Part shown: piece by piece, positions 1 to 8,147 of the stretch
Layout of the letters: each line of letters starts with the position of its first letter
How positions within the stretch are numbered: position 1 is the stretch's first letter
Assembly: GCA_003669575.1 (NCBI GenBank)
Contig: QWOR01000328.1
Span: forward strand, 1 to 29,230
Direction of reading: 5' to 3'
Source of the DNA: Planctomycetota bacterium
GTDB lineage: Bacteria; Planctomycetota; Planctomycetia; Planctomycetales; Planctomycetaceae
DNA length: 29,230 nt
Translations under genes and position numbers: made by a program
The notes under the pieces: generated by a model
Seen by the model: the letters and a program-made list of their open reading frames with translations, nothing else
What the model was told of the DNA's origin: nothing
Database searches by the model: none

Positions 1-2
1 AC

Positions 3-578
3 TCGAGCCATTTCCACGGGCCGCGAGATGCGCAGTCCGAGATGCACATCGTGCTGGTCGACAATGGCCGCAGCGAGTTGCTAGCGAGCGATGACTTCCG
101 CCGCTCACTGAACTGCATCCGCTGCGGGGCGTGTATGAACACCTGTCCGGTCTATCGTCGCAGCGGTGGTCACAGCTACCACAATACGATCCCCGGACCG
201 ATCGGTTCGATTCTCGCACCGGCCATGGACGCCTCACAGCACGCATCGCTGCCATTCGCCTGCTCATTGTGTGGCAGTTGCACAGAGGTTTGCCCGGTCA
301 AAATTGATCTGCATCTCCAGCTCTACACCTGGCGAAACAAGCTGGCGTTGAAGGACCTGTTGCCGCCCTCCAAGCGAATGATGATGACTGCGGCGAAGGC
401 TGTACTCTCGAACCTGTGGCTCTACAAACTGGCGGGCGCCATGGGGCGGTTCGCACTGCGGATCACGCCGAGTTTCCTCGTGAATCAGCCGTGGCTGAAT
501 GCGTGGGGCAAACAGCGAGATCTGCCGTCGCCACCGAAGAAAAGCTTCCGACAGATGTGGAAGCAGCGGAAGAAGTAG
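3..578 (+). CDS. lutB: LutB-type iron-sulfur protein, C-terminal part (5' end outside window)
   Basis: The reading frame is open from the window edge, so this is the last 191 residues of a protein that is usually about 470 aa. Two ferredoxin-type 4Fe-4S motifs are visible: CIRCGACMNTCPVY and CSLCGSCTEVCPVK, each ending in the C-P pair typical of this family. The tail is basic and rich in Trp and Lys (GKQRDLPSPPKKSF). This spacing and tail match LutB/YkgF, the iron-sulfur subunit of the LutABC system that oxidises L-lactate to pyruvate. It is probably a cytoplasmic, membrane-associated protein. The internal ATG at codon 14 is not a credible start because homology continues upstream of it. No lutC follows; the next gene is convergent and starts its coding end 15 bp away, so any lutA or lutC partner must lie upstream of the window. 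Confidence 0.85.
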   Translation, partial: SSHFHGPRDAQSEMHIVLVDNGRSELLASDDFRRSLNCIRCGACMNTCPVYRRSGGHSYHNTIPGPIGSILAPAMDASQHASLPFACSLCGSCTEVCPVKIDLHLQLYTWRNKLALKDLLPPSKRMMMTAAKAVLSNLWLYKLAGAMGRFALRITPSFLVNQPWLNAWGKQRDLPSPPKKSFRQMWKQRKK

Positions 579-593
579 CTGCTGCGAGTCTGC

Positions 594-1436
594 TCAGCCT
601 ATCTGTTCGCCGAGGACTTTGCGTTCAAATCGGCGCAGCACCTTCTCATCGACGGCCTGAATATACAGACCCGTCCTGACGATGACTTCCAGCGCAGAGG
701 AGGCCAGCGAGATCACGATCATGCCGATGATCGCCGTGCCGATGAGTATCGCCGGAAGAAGCTGATTATGAGACGACATCTGAAACGCACCGATCCCCAG
801 CAGGATGAAGCAGGGAATCATGGCCAGGAACGCCACCAGTCCCAGCCCCAGATCGGCGACGAATGATTCGCCCCATTTCTCAGAGATCACTTTGGACGAT
901 CTCTTCACGGCATCGATCGGGCCGACTCCTTCGACCACCAGTACCGGCACAACAAAGAACGTCGCCACCGACCAGACGATTCCCAGGATCGAAGAGATCC
1001 ATTCCCTAGCCTTTCCCGAACGAGATTCGATGGCCTTGAGGATCATTCCCACGGTTGCCCCGAGCAGTGTCCAGGATGCGATCTGCGGCAGTCGACTCAG
1101 TGCCACCTGAAACCCATCATTCACCGTGGGATCACCGCCGCGAAAGCGAATCAAAGCACATCCCGTCATAGCCGAGTTGAAGAACAGAATCACAAAATAG
1201 TTTGTGGCGTAGAACGCAAAGGAAATCACCCACACCAGTGGCTCATGCCACCACTCCTTCTGCTGCTTTAGCGTTTCGATATACCCCGTAAACCAGATGG
1301 GACAGGCAAAACTGGCAATCACGAGCAGGCTCGCGAAACCGCTCAGGAGCGGGAAGACCAACAGCTCTTTGTCGGCACGAAGCACCGCCAGACTCTCGGT
1401 GGCTGTTTCCCAGCCGCGTTCAATGCGTTCAAACAT
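594..1436 (-). CDS. DUF6159-type integral membrane protein
   Basis: A 280-aa polytopic membrane protein. It begins with a short amphipathic stretch (MFERIERGWETATESLAVL) that is characteristic of DUF6159 proteins. Hydrophobic segments follow at about residues 28-50, 70-92, 120-132, 148-170, 195-218 and 228-250. A soluble conserved region around residues 172-190 (GPIDAVKRSSKVISEKWGES) also fits the family. No catalytic motif is visible and the biochemical role of the family is unknown. The gene is convergent with the lutB-like gene, and 212 bp of non-coding sequence separate its start from the end of the DUF1501 gene. Family assignment is from memory of the N-terminal and central motifs. Confidence 0.7.
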   Translation of the reverse strand: MFERIERGWETATESLAVLRADKELLVFPLLSGFASLLVIASFACPIWFTGYIETLKQQKEWWHEPLVWVISFAFYATNYFVILFFNSAMTGCALIRFRGGDPTVNDGFQVALSRLPQIASWTLLGATVGMILKAIESRSGKAREWISSILGIVWSVATFFVVPVLVVEGVGPIDAVKRSSKVISEKWGESFVADLGLGLVAFLAMIPCFILLGIGAFQMSSHNQLLPAILIGTAIIGMIVISLASSALEVIVRTGLYIQAVDEKVLRRFERKVLGEQIG

Positions 1437-1648
1437 GATGGAGGTGTCCGATGGTGGAGCGTGATGAGACGAGAGAGGAAACGGAACTAACGCCGACTCG
1501 GTTCACTGTGACAGGAAATAATTTCAGAGTTCAATCAAAACAAGACTCGAAACGACAAGTCCATTGCAGGTTAGCCATCTCATTTGTCAGCGCCGGGCCA
1601 CAGTCCCCCTCACCACTTCAATTGGACGCAAGAGTTTGAGGACAGCCG

Positions 1649-3070
1649 CTAGGCCATGATCTCTGGAACCAGCTTGCCGTGGATGTCGGTCAGGCGGAAA
1701 TCACGGCCCTGGAAGCGGTATGTCAGCCGTTCATGATCGAAACCGAGCAAATACAGCAGTGTCGCATGCAGGTCATGGACGTGAACCTGGCCTTCCACAG
1801 CTCCGAACCCCATGTCGTCGGTCGTACCGTGGACGTGACCGGCTTTGACGCCGCCACCCGCCAGCCACATCGTGAAGGCATCGACATGATGGTCTCGGCC
1901 CAGCGTGGCCCGGTCCTCGCCCATCGGGGTGCGACCGAACTCACCACCCCAGATCACCAGCGTATCGTTCAAGAGCCCCCGCCGCTTCAGGTCGAGAATC
2001 AAAGCTGCGGAAGCCTGGTCGGTCTGTTTTGTGGTTTCAGTCAGAGCCTTGTCGAGATCGGCCCCATCACCACCGTGGTGGTCCCAGTCCGTGTGATACA
2101 GCTGCACGAACCGCACGCCGCGTTCGATCATCCGGCGAGCGAGCAGGCAATTCATCGCGAACGATGGTTTACCCGGTTCAGCTCCGTAAAGCGAAAAGGT
2201 GTCCTGGGTCTCTCCGCTGAGCGAGATCAGCTCCGGAGCACTCGACTGCATGCGGAAAGCTGTCTCGTACGCGTTGATTCGCGTTTCAATTTCCGGGTCG
2301 TGGGTCAGCTGGAAACGCTGGCCGTTGAGTTGCTTCAATGTGTCGACGAAATCCCGTTGAGCATCGGCAGGGACACCGGGAGGGCTATCGAGGTGAAGAA
2401 TCGGGGCTCCCTGTCCACGGAAGGGGACCCCCTGGTACGTGCTCGGGATGAACCCGCTCGACCACAGGGTATTGCCACCGCGCGGACCACGCCCACCCGA
2501 CTGCAGCACCACAAACCCGGGGAGGCTGTCCGACTCACTGCCGAGACCATACGTCACCCACGAACCGAAGCTGGGGCGCCCGGGGGACTGGAACCCGGAG
2601 TTCATGAACATCTTGGCCGGGCCGTGGTTAAACACGTCCGTCTTCACCGCCCGCAACCAGCAGACATCATCGACGATCTGCTGATGATGCGGCAGAAGTT
2701 CGCTGAGCTCCATCCCGCACTGGCCGTACTTCGTAAAATTCCGTTTCGAGCCGAGGAGCTTGGCGTCAGGCTTCAGGAACGCAAAACGCCGCCCCTTGGT
2801 AAAGCTCTCGGGCGGAGCCTGACCGCTGAACTTCTTCAGCTCCGGCTTGTCGCTGAACAGCTCCAGCTGACTCGGACCACCCGCCATGAACAGGTAAATG
2901 ACATTCTTGGCCTTGGCCGGAAAGTGCGGCTCGCGCGGGGCCATCGGACCCGATGCGGCCCCGGCACTCCGCCCCAGCAGGTCAGTCAGCGCCAGCGACC
3001 CCAAACTCAACCCGCAGGTCTGAAGGAACTGCCGCCTCAGCTGCGACATCGAATGAGCTGTGGACTGCAT
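1649..3070 (-). CDS. DUF1501 domain-containing protein, Tat-exported
   Basis: A 473-aa protein starting with a twin-arginine signal (QLRRQFLQTCGLSLGSLAL, residues about 10-28), so it should be exported folded to the periplasm. The body carries DUF1501 hallmarks: FLFMAGGPSQLELF-like sequence near residue 60, KTDVFNHGPAKMFMNSG near 145, FVQLYHTDWDHHGG near 325, and WGGEFGRTPMGE with GRDHH near 375-395. These His and Asp clusters resemble the alkaline phosphatase/sulfatase fold, but no substrate is known. The start at 3070 has GGAG six bases upstream. In planctomycetes DUF1501 genes usually sit next to a DUF1549/DUF1553 gene, often with cytochrome domains. Here no such partner is adjacent: upstream lies a 421-bp non-coding gap and then GTPase genes. 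Confidence 0.93.
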   Translation of the reverse strand: MQSTAHSMSQLRRQFLQTCGLSLGSLALTDLLGRSAGAASGPMAPREPHFPAKAKNVIYLFMAGGPSQLELFSDKPELKKFSGQAPPESFTKGRRFAFLKPDAKLLGSKRNFTKYGQCGMELSELLPHHQQIVDDVCWLRAVKTDVFNHGPAKMFMNSGFQSPGRPSFGSWVTYGLGSESDSLPGFVVLQSGGRGPRGGNTLWSSGFIPSTYQGVPFRGQGAPILHLDSPPGVPADAQRDFVDTLKQLNGQRFQLTHDPEIETRINAYETAFRMQSSAPELISLSGETQDTFSLYGAEPGKPSFAMNCLLARRMIERGVRFVQLYHTDWDHHGGDGADLDKALTETTKQTDQASAALILDLKRRGLLNDTLVIWGGEFGRTPMGEDRATLGRDHHVDAFTMWLAGGGVKAGHVHGTTDDMGFGAVEGQVHVHDLHATLLYLLGFDHERLTYRFQGRDFRLTDIHGKLVPEIMA

Positions 3071-3491
3071 GACGGGCTCCAGAAATCAGTGATCTCTTAT
3101 TTGAACATCGCCCCCCATTAAGAAGCAATCCCGCAGCCCCAAAACGCAGCTCCGGTCTAGAAACAACTCACGACAGTCAGAGGTATTCCACCAATCAGTA
3201 TATGGCTGACCCGCACAGTCGCCGATCGCTCCGCGATCAGGGCGTAGATAATTGGGCGAATCGAAGGTTTTCTCCGGGTTTCGCGAGTTAAATGATACGA
3301 GTTCCGGCATTTCGAGCGCACGATTTGTATCTCGTGTCGTATCACATCAGTGGGGATTTCGCACTACGCCGAGAGAATTTGAACTGACGTATCAGCGAGG
3401 TCATGCCGTACGCAATGACATCTGGCGAGCGGTTATCAAAACAGCTTCGATTGATCTCCAAGTCCGGATCATCTCAGATCTCGCCTCCGTC
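3071..3491. other. Intergenic stretch without a supported gene
   Basis: This holds the leader of the DUF1501 gene and the end of the GTPase gene on the minus strand. Plus-strand frames here run antisense into the GTPase gene and resemble no family. I see one dispersed inverted repeat, TGATACGA at 3293-3300 and TCGTATCA at 3337-3344, with a 36-base spacer. It could be an operator or chance; there is no T-run that would make it a terminator. Confidence 0.4.
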
Positions 3492-5075
3492 CTATTGCGC
3501 CGGAGTATTGGGCTGGTCGCTGGCACGAACAGCGTCGTGGATATGGCGACCGGCTCGAATGAATTGCGACACGACCTGCCATGTACGTTGTTGATCGTAC
3601 TCGTGATGCAGAGACCGCACTAACGAGACCGCACGGGCATCGTCCAGGTGCAATGCGATCGTGGGCAGCAACCACTCTTCAATCCCATAGATCCTTCCGT
3701 GTTCTCGATCGGTCACAACTGGTACCGCAGAGGAGAGTCTCGTGCCGAGTACCTCTGTCGCGTAGTCCACGGCATTACGGATTGAGTGCTCCTTCGGTCG
3801 GGAAGGTTCCTCCCAATGATAAGGGGGCAACCATTCCATGAGCGGGCTGAGTGCATCGACCTTGGAGATGACTCCGATCACTGGGGGTGGTTTCAGTTGA
3901 CGATGTTCTTGAAACCACTGGCTCATATCAGCCAGCATCTCCGAGTCGGCCTGCTTGGCGGGCGACGTGGCCGCCAGAACCAGCAGGACCAGGTCGGCAT
4001 GTCGGACCGCCTCAAGTGTCGCCTGCTTCTGCGCAGCTGTCGCCCCGGAATCGCTATACCCAGGAGTATCCAAGAGGATGAGTCGGTCTGTGGCGCGATC
4101 GGTGACTGCACTTCCAGTCAGTTCGTACCGAGTTACATCGCGAGTCAGAGGGAGCACGTCCACAGCTGCTTGCTGGTCCCCCAGCAGACAATTGGCCAGG
4201 CTGGATTTTCCAGACTTCACCTGACCCACGATAGCTATTGTTACGGTGACGCTGGAGGCTTTGGTCTCCGTGGGGGCAGCTGCCTCTGCACTGCGCGAGG
4301 ACGACGTGGATGGATTAATCTTTTCCATCGTCTGGCGGTATCGAGACGAACCTCCACGCAAGCGACCGCTATTCAGCTCTACCAGGTAATAGCCGACCCG
4401 TTGAATGTAAAACCGGCAAAAGGCTTCCAGCAAGTTGGACTTTACCAGATTGACCAAAGGGTCACCGGTTCCCCGCATGGCCACATATCTGGGGAGCTTT
4501 GTGGGGTCCAGTACGACCGATGCGATCGATCCGACATTAGCCAGCACGTTCCACCAGCCAGGAACATTACCAAGCATACGCCACTGCGAAACAGTAATCA
4601 GGTGACTCCCCGGCACGTAGGTCTGAAACCAGTCCTCGAGATCCTCGGAAACCAGATGGGCGATGGCCAGCAACTCCACAATCGACAGGGAACCCACCGG
4701 ATCCGTTGATTTCGGGTGGTAATGTCGAGCGAGTTTCGTCGCGAGGTCGATCGTCACTTGTTGATAGAACTCGGGATCAATCAATTGTGCTGCGGACGCC
4801 TCGCCCACACGACCTTGCTCGCTGGTGATAATGACAGCTGCGGACTGATCTTGTGGTGTCCAGTGAACCCGCGAACCGATTTCGGGAAGCGGGAGTTCCT
4901 TCTGACGTGAACTGCGCAGCACCAGCCACGCAGCTCCCCAACTCACCGGCAACAACCAGGACAACCACAGCCAATGACCCGATTGCACCGCCTTCCACAG
5001 CCCGATCCCGACCAGCAGCACAACGGGCAACAACATCAGCCCGGCAATCAGGATCAAACGCCAGCGGGACATCAT
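3492..5075 (-). CDS. Membrane-anchored Era/Dynamin-like GTPase
   Basis: A 527-aa protein with two hydrophobic segments at the N-terminus (about residues 6-27 and 36-55), forming a membrane hairpin. A middle region of about 220 residues of unknown fold follows, then a GTPase domain from about residue 275. Visible G motifs are G1 GQVKSGKSS (284-292), a conserved Thr in switch I (TRDVTRYE, about 311-318), G3 DTPGYSD (336-342) and a G4-like SKVD (404-407) in place of NKxD. It is probably a cytoplasmic GTPase held at the inner membrane. Start codon ATG-ATG is preceded by AAGGAAC. It lies 75 bp downstream of a second GTPase gene in the same direction, so the pair is probably one transcript. The cellular role is unknown; similar proteins are annotated only as GTPase-domain or YcjX/YcjF-like proteins. 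Confidence 0.8.
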   Translation of the reverse strand: MMSRWRLILIAGLMLLPVVLLVGIGLWKAVQSGHWLWLSWLLPVSWGAAWLVLRSSRQKELPLPEIGSRVHWTPQDQSAAVIITSEQGRVGEASAAQLIDPEFYQQVTIDLATKLARHYHPKSTDPVGSLSIVELLAIAHLVSEDLEDWFQTYVPGSHLITVSQWRMLGNVPGWWNVLANVGSIASVVLDPTKLPRYVAMRGTGDPLVNLVKSNLLEAFCRFYIQRVGYYLVELNSGRLRGGSSRYRQTMEKINPSTSSSRSAEAAAPTETKASSVTVTIAIVGQVKSGKSSLANCLLGDQQAAVDVLPLTRDVTRYELTGSAVTDRATDRLILLDTPGYSDSGATAAQKQATLEAVRHADLVLLVLAATSPAKQADSEMLADMSQWFQEHRQLKPPPVIGVISKVDALSPLMEWLPPYHWEEPSRPKEHSIRNAVDYATEVLGTRLSSAVPVVTDREHGRIYGIEEWLLPTIALHLDDARAVSLVRSLHHEYDQQRTWQVVSQFIRAGRHIHDAVRASDQPNTPAQ

Positions 5076-5150
5076 GTGGAGTTCCTTGGAATCGGTGCGA
5101 ACGAGAGCTGGGCCGCAAACGTCGAAGACCTCTGCGGTTCCGAAGAGGCG

Positions 5151-6362
5151 TTAAGTCGTCCGGCTCCTGTGCCCCCGCCAACGATCTGTCGCATGTTGCA
5201 GTTGTTCGCTCCAGACTTCCTTCAGCGCTTCCGCCGAAGGCGTGCTGCCTTGTCGACATTCGCCGAAGTACCAGCAGCACGCTTTCCCCAGCGAATAGGT
5301 GTACGCGAACGCCATCGCCGCATTGGCTGTCTGTCCCAGAACCGGAATCAGTTTCAAAGGCGCCTTCACCGCGAATCGCAACGCCATCTGTCCCGCTGCG
5401 GCCCCCGCCATCTGTGTCAGCAACCCCACGTTCATTTTTTGATTGTACTGTTCGGCCAGGACGTAGATCAGCCTCGACTGCAGGCTGATCACCAAGGGAA
5501 TGTCCACCCAGGGGAGCGGCACGGCCGCAGCTGTGGCGGCCAGACTGCTGTAGGTCAGAATCGACGGCAGAGCCCGTTGCTCGCTGAGGTCTTGCAATGA
5601 AGATCGCACATCGTCGAGATGGAGAATGACTTGACGACAGGCTACCGGAAGCAGTTCGATCAACGCCTGCTCCAGTCGATCCCCTCCGAGGTCCGGGGGC
5701 AGATAACCCTCCTCGGGGGACGTCAAGTCGAGTGGCACAATCCGGTCGACTAACCCCGCAAACCGCCGCTGTTGTTCGAGGAGTGACCGGCTCAGCACGG
5801 GGTTCAATCCCAGCTGGGAGAAGTCGATCGTTTTGCCTGCTGATGCGCCTGTCGAAACGACGGACGAAAACGGATCGGAGGCCGGATGCTGCTCCATGGG
5901 ATAAGCCTCATGCAGGCAGGTCAGTGCCAGCACAACCGGTAAGCTGGGGGCAGCTGAACGAATTCGCCGAAGTGATTCGACGATCTGGTCCAAAGCGTGA
6001 TCCATGACCCGCACGACAACGATCACCACATGAGCCTGAGATTCAAACGCTGCAATGTCCTCATCCGGGTCATACCCCGCTTCTCCGAGTCCCCGAGTAT
6101 CCAGGAACCTCACGATCGTCTCTTGTGACGAGGGGAAGTCATATCGAACAGATGTCTTCGTCTGAGGACGAAATCCATTTCCAATCACAGCTGAAGTCGC
6201 GCCGGTGAGATACCGGACGATCGACGTTTTCCCGCTACCCGTTTTGCCAAAGAGCCACATCACGGGGACGGGCGTCTTCGCCAGCAACGCGGCTTGCTCT
6301 TGAGCAAACTGCTCGTCGCTCAGCCCCTTCCAGCCGAACCAATTCCTCCAGCGGTCCAGCAT
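5151..6362 (-). CDS. GTPase with DUF697 (YcjF-like) C-terminal region
   Basis: A 403-aa protein with a GTPase domain at the N-terminus: G1 GKTGSGKTS (39-47), a switch Thr region (PQTKTSVRYD, about 66-75) and G3 DTRGLGE (88-94). Where G4 (NKxD) is expected, after the strand VVLAL, the sequence is TCLHEAYP, so the guanine-specificity motif is not canonical. From about residue 265 to 360 comes an Ala/Gly-rich hydrophobic region (AAAVPLPWVDIPLV, then QMAGAAAGQMALRFAVKA and LIPVLGQTANAAMAFAYTYS) typical of DUF697, which probably binds or inserts into membrane. The start has GAGGAGG eight bases upstream, the best ribosome binding site in this block. It is the first gene of a likely two-gene operon with the other GTPase. 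The pairing suggests a heteromeric or sequential membrane function, but this is inference. Confidence 0.8.
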   Translation of the reverse strand: MLDRWRNWFGWKGLSDEQFAQEQAALLAKTPVPVMWLFGKTGSGKTSIVRYLTGATSAVIGNGFRPQTKTSVRYDFPSSQETIVRFLDTRGLGEAGYDPDEDIAAFESQAHVVIVVVRVMDHALDQIVESLRRIRSAAPSLPVVLALTCLHEAYPMEQHPASDPFSSVVSTGASAGKTIDFSQLGLNPVLSRSLLEQQRRFAGLVDRIVPLDLTSPEEGYLPPDLGGDRLEQALIELLPVACRQVILHLDDVRSSLQDLSEQRALPSILTYSSLAATAAAVPLPWVDIPLVISLQSRLIYVLAEQYNQKMNVGLLTQMAGAAAGQMALRFAVKAPLKLIPVLGQTANAAMAFAYTYSLGKACCWYFGECRQGSTPSAEALKEVWSEQLQHATDRWRGHRSRTT

Positions 6363-7126
6363 GGCTGCTGTCCTCCTCTACCATCCGTCATTGAGAACTC
6401 CGCGATTGCGATCCCATCCGGACTCACCTTTAGTCTACACCCGCTGGAAGGAATTCATACATCGTGCGGCATTTCGACATCAGGCACACAAGTATATCTG
6501 ACTGGTCGTTGGGGACTTTCCAGCGTTGTCAGTTTGACGGACGGTCCAATCTTAAGACTGGTAGAACCCACCAGGAGAATGAGATGCTTCTGACGATCGT
6601 CGAAAGGTTGGTTACATGTCCCGTAACGAGTGGCAATCGAAGGACATCAAGGACAAGCGTGGTACAGGGTGACCTCTGTTGACACCTCATTCTCACTGAC
6701 AGAATGCCCCACTCTCCTTCTACGACTTTGCTGTGACAAGACCTCTGCGGCGTGTCCACATGTGCTTCTTCACAATCTAAACCAGGTATAAGTTCAAAGG
6801 AGTCTCGATGACGTCTCGATACAGATTTTCCGGGCAGCGTGCCTTCATGCCCAGGACATCGATGCCGATTATTTTATTAGTTGAGGTGTTGTGGACTTGT
6901 CGGGCCTCTCTATTCACTCTGTTTGTCGATTTAACGCGGGGAAATGGATCACGATCAAGACTGGGAATCCGATAAAGAGCTTGGATTACCGCTATCTATT
7001 CCTATGAGCCAGCGTACGATGGGGGCATCGCGGGCTGGTGTCGCAGGAATCGGCAGGCTCAGTGACAGAAATCGGATGACAAGAGTGATTGCATTCCGGG
7101 GCGTCCTGGAAGGCGAGAACATCTGT
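6363..7126. other. Gene-poor region between divergent operons
   Basis: About 760 bp between the minus-strand GTPase operon and the plus-strand stress operon. No ORF here resembles a known family. It must hold the promoters of the GTPase operon (near 6370-6450) and of whatever transcript ends at the terminator at 7127-7182. A TTGACA hexamer occurs at 6679-6684 but no good -10 box sits at the right spacing. The only ORF with a convincing ribosome binding site is the 55-codon ORF at 6808-6975, listed separately. Confidence 0.4.
6808..6975 (+). CDS. Possible small hydrophobic protein (55 aa)
   Basis: ATG at 6808 is preceded by AAAGGAG (6796-6802) with a five-base spacer, one of the strongest ribosome binding sites in the window. 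The product has a basic start (MTSRYRFSGQRAF), a central hydrophobic stretch (MPIILLVEVLW, then ASLFTLFVDL) and a basic tail ending RSRLGIR. This is the layout of a single-pass membrane microprotein. A 65-codon ORF in another frame (6944-7141) overlaps its end and runs into the terminator stem; it has a poorer ribosome site. I do not recognise either product. The strong terminator 150 bases downstream supports the idea that something is transcribed here, either this gene or a small RNA. Confidence 0.3.
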   Translation: MTSRYRFSGQRAFMPRTSMPIILLVEVLWTCRASLFTLFVDLTRGNGSRSRLGIR

Positions 7127-7182
7127 AAGCCGACGTGGTGAGTTCCCTGATTGAAAGGGAATTCATCACGTCGGCTTTTTCC
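7127..7182 (+). terminator. Strong intrinsic (rho-independent) terminator
   Basis: A 21-bp stem joins 7127-7147 (AAGCCGACGTGGTGAGTTCC plus C) to 7156-7176, with an eight-base loop. All pairs are Watson-Crick except two G-U pairs, and the 3' arm ends in TTTTT. The T-run is on the plus strand only, so it stops plus-strand transcription coming from about 6.8-7.1 kb. It separates that transcript from the stress operon beginning at 7302. Confidence 0.85.
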
Positions 7183-7239
7183 GTTTCTGGAGCCTGCAAT
7201 CCAGTGTCTCATCGACAGCTCGCCAATCACAACATCTCT

Positions 7240-7258
7240 CCGACGACATCCACGTCGG
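7240..7258 (+). promoter_or_regulatory. Leader hairpin before the stress operon
   Basis: CCGACG at 7240-7245 and CGTCGG at 7253-7258 form a perfect six-base-pair stem with a seven-base loop, about 45 bases before the first start codon. The 3' arm and flank (CATCCACGTCGGACTT) resemble the 3' arm of the terminator just upstream (CATCACGTCGGCTT), suggesting an imperfect duplication. A role in regulation is only a possibility. Confidence 0.3.
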
Positions 7259-7301
7259 ACTTCTAACGACCCCATTCTCAACCACCAGCTGGAGTACAGA
7301 T

Positions 7302-7733
7302 ATGTCGCGTTCAATCACAGAATCGCTGGACAATAAGTTCGAAGAGGTCACCGCCAATGTCAGCGAAAAGGCCGGTCAGGCTGCTAGCGCCATTGGAGAG
7401 TTGGCCAGTGAGGCTGGTTGTGCGGTCGGATCGATGGCCAGCAATGCGGTGAATCGAGTTGGCCAGAAGGCCGATGACATGACCGCAAGTGCAGGAGCTG
7501 GTATCAAAGGGCTGGGAGAAAAGCTCAGTCAGAACTCGCCTCAATCCGGAATGATGGGCAATGCCTCACAGTCGGTTGCGAAAACAGTCCATGACGGAGG
7601 TCAGTACATCGAGGACGCCAAGCTCAGTGGTATGGCAGAAGATATGGCGCAGATGATCCGGAGAAACCCGATTCCCAGCATCCTCATCGCGCTCGGAATC
7701 GGTTGGTTCGTGGCTCGTAAAATGAGGAGCTAA
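7302..7733 (+). CDS. YtxH/CsbD-like stress protein with C-terminal membrane anchor
   Basis: A 143-aa protein, mostly polar helix rich in Ala, Ser, Gly and Lys (repeated patterns such as VSEKAGQAASAIGELASEAG and VGQKADDMTAS) over residues 10-120. It ends in a short hydrophobic anchor with a positively charged tip (IPSILIALGIGWFVARKMRS). This layout is shared by YtxH, ElaB/YqjD and DUF883-type proteins, tail-anchored proteins linked to stress and stationary phase. GGAG lies eight bases before the ATG. It is the first gene of a tight operon: the next gene starts three bases after its stop. No catalytic residues are visible. The family name is approximate because the low-complexity helix is not diagnostic. 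Confidence 0.65.
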   Translation: MSRSITESLDNKFEEVTANVSEKAGQAASAIGELASEAGCAVGSMASNAVNRVGQKADDMTASAGAGIKGLGEKLSQNSPQSGMMGNASQSVAKTVHDGGQYIEDAKLSGMAEDMAQMIRRNPIPSILIALGIGWFVARKMRS

Positions 7734-7736
7734 GCC

Positions 7737-8147
7737 TTGTCGACTGACACTGAATCTCCGCGTGGGCAGAGTACCGCTGAACTGATGGGCGGTATCCTGG
7801 GTGATCTACAACACCTTGTCGATCAGCAGTTCCATTTGATCCGCCAAGAGATCGAGATTGACGCCCGACGCTACACAAGAGCTGTGGTTCTCTGTGCCGT
7901 CGGCGTGGGTGTCTGGCTGACAGCAGCTGTCATGGCCTGTTTAGGTCTGTCGCAGTTGATGCACTGGAGTACCTCTCCCGCATCCACAGATCCAGCATCG
8001 CTTCCACTTTGGGCCTGTCATGCCGTCGTTGCGGGGATACTCGCTCCCGTCGGAGGCCTGCTGCTGTGGATGGGGCGGGCAGAGACGAAACTCCGCTCCT
8101 ACTCCAAGGGTTCGACCGCCCATTACGTACAGGATGCTCAACCATGA
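7737..8147 (+). CDS. Phage-holin-like membrane protein (DUF1469 / holin-X, YqjE-like)
   Basis: A 136-aa protein that starts at TTG, three bases after the previous stop. An amphipathic helix (LMGGILGDLQHLVDQQFHLI, then RQEIEIDARRYTRA) is followed by two membrane segments (about residues 45-66 and 83-108) and a short polar tail. The helix-then-two-segments layout and the conserved LIRQEIEIDA-type stretch fit the DUF1469/actinobacterial holin-X superfamily, which includes E. coli YqjE. These are not lytic phage holins; they occur next to YqjD-type proteins in stress operons, as here. The stop overlaps the next start by ATGA, indicating translational coupling. Confidence 0.7.
   Translation: MSTDTESPRGQSTAELMGGILGDLQHLVDQQFHLIRQEIEIDARRYTRAVVLCAVGVGVWLTAAVMACLGLSQLMHWSTSPASTDPASLPLWACHAVVAGILAPVGGLLLWMGRAETKLRSYSKGSTAHYVQDAQP

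Noticed and set aside
1679..3121. A 480-codon plus-strand ORF opposite the DUF1501 gene.
   Set aside because: It lies exactly antisense to a well-supported gene, has low-complexity Arg/His/Leu composition and matches no family; long antisense ORFs are common in GC-rich coding DNA.
3293..3344. Inverted repeat TGATACGA/TCGTATCA upstream of the DUF1501 gene as a terminator or operator.
   Set aside because: Only eight bases with a 36-base spacer and no T-run; chance is a sufficient explanation.
3786..4709. A 307-codon plus-strand ORF opposite the first GTPase gene.
   Set aside because: Antisense shadow of a gene with clear G motifs; no ribosome site and no recognisable domain.
7737..8147. Holin-like gene as a sign of a prophage.
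   Set aside because: No other phage gene is present and the operon context matches chromosomal YqjD/YqjE-type stress genes.
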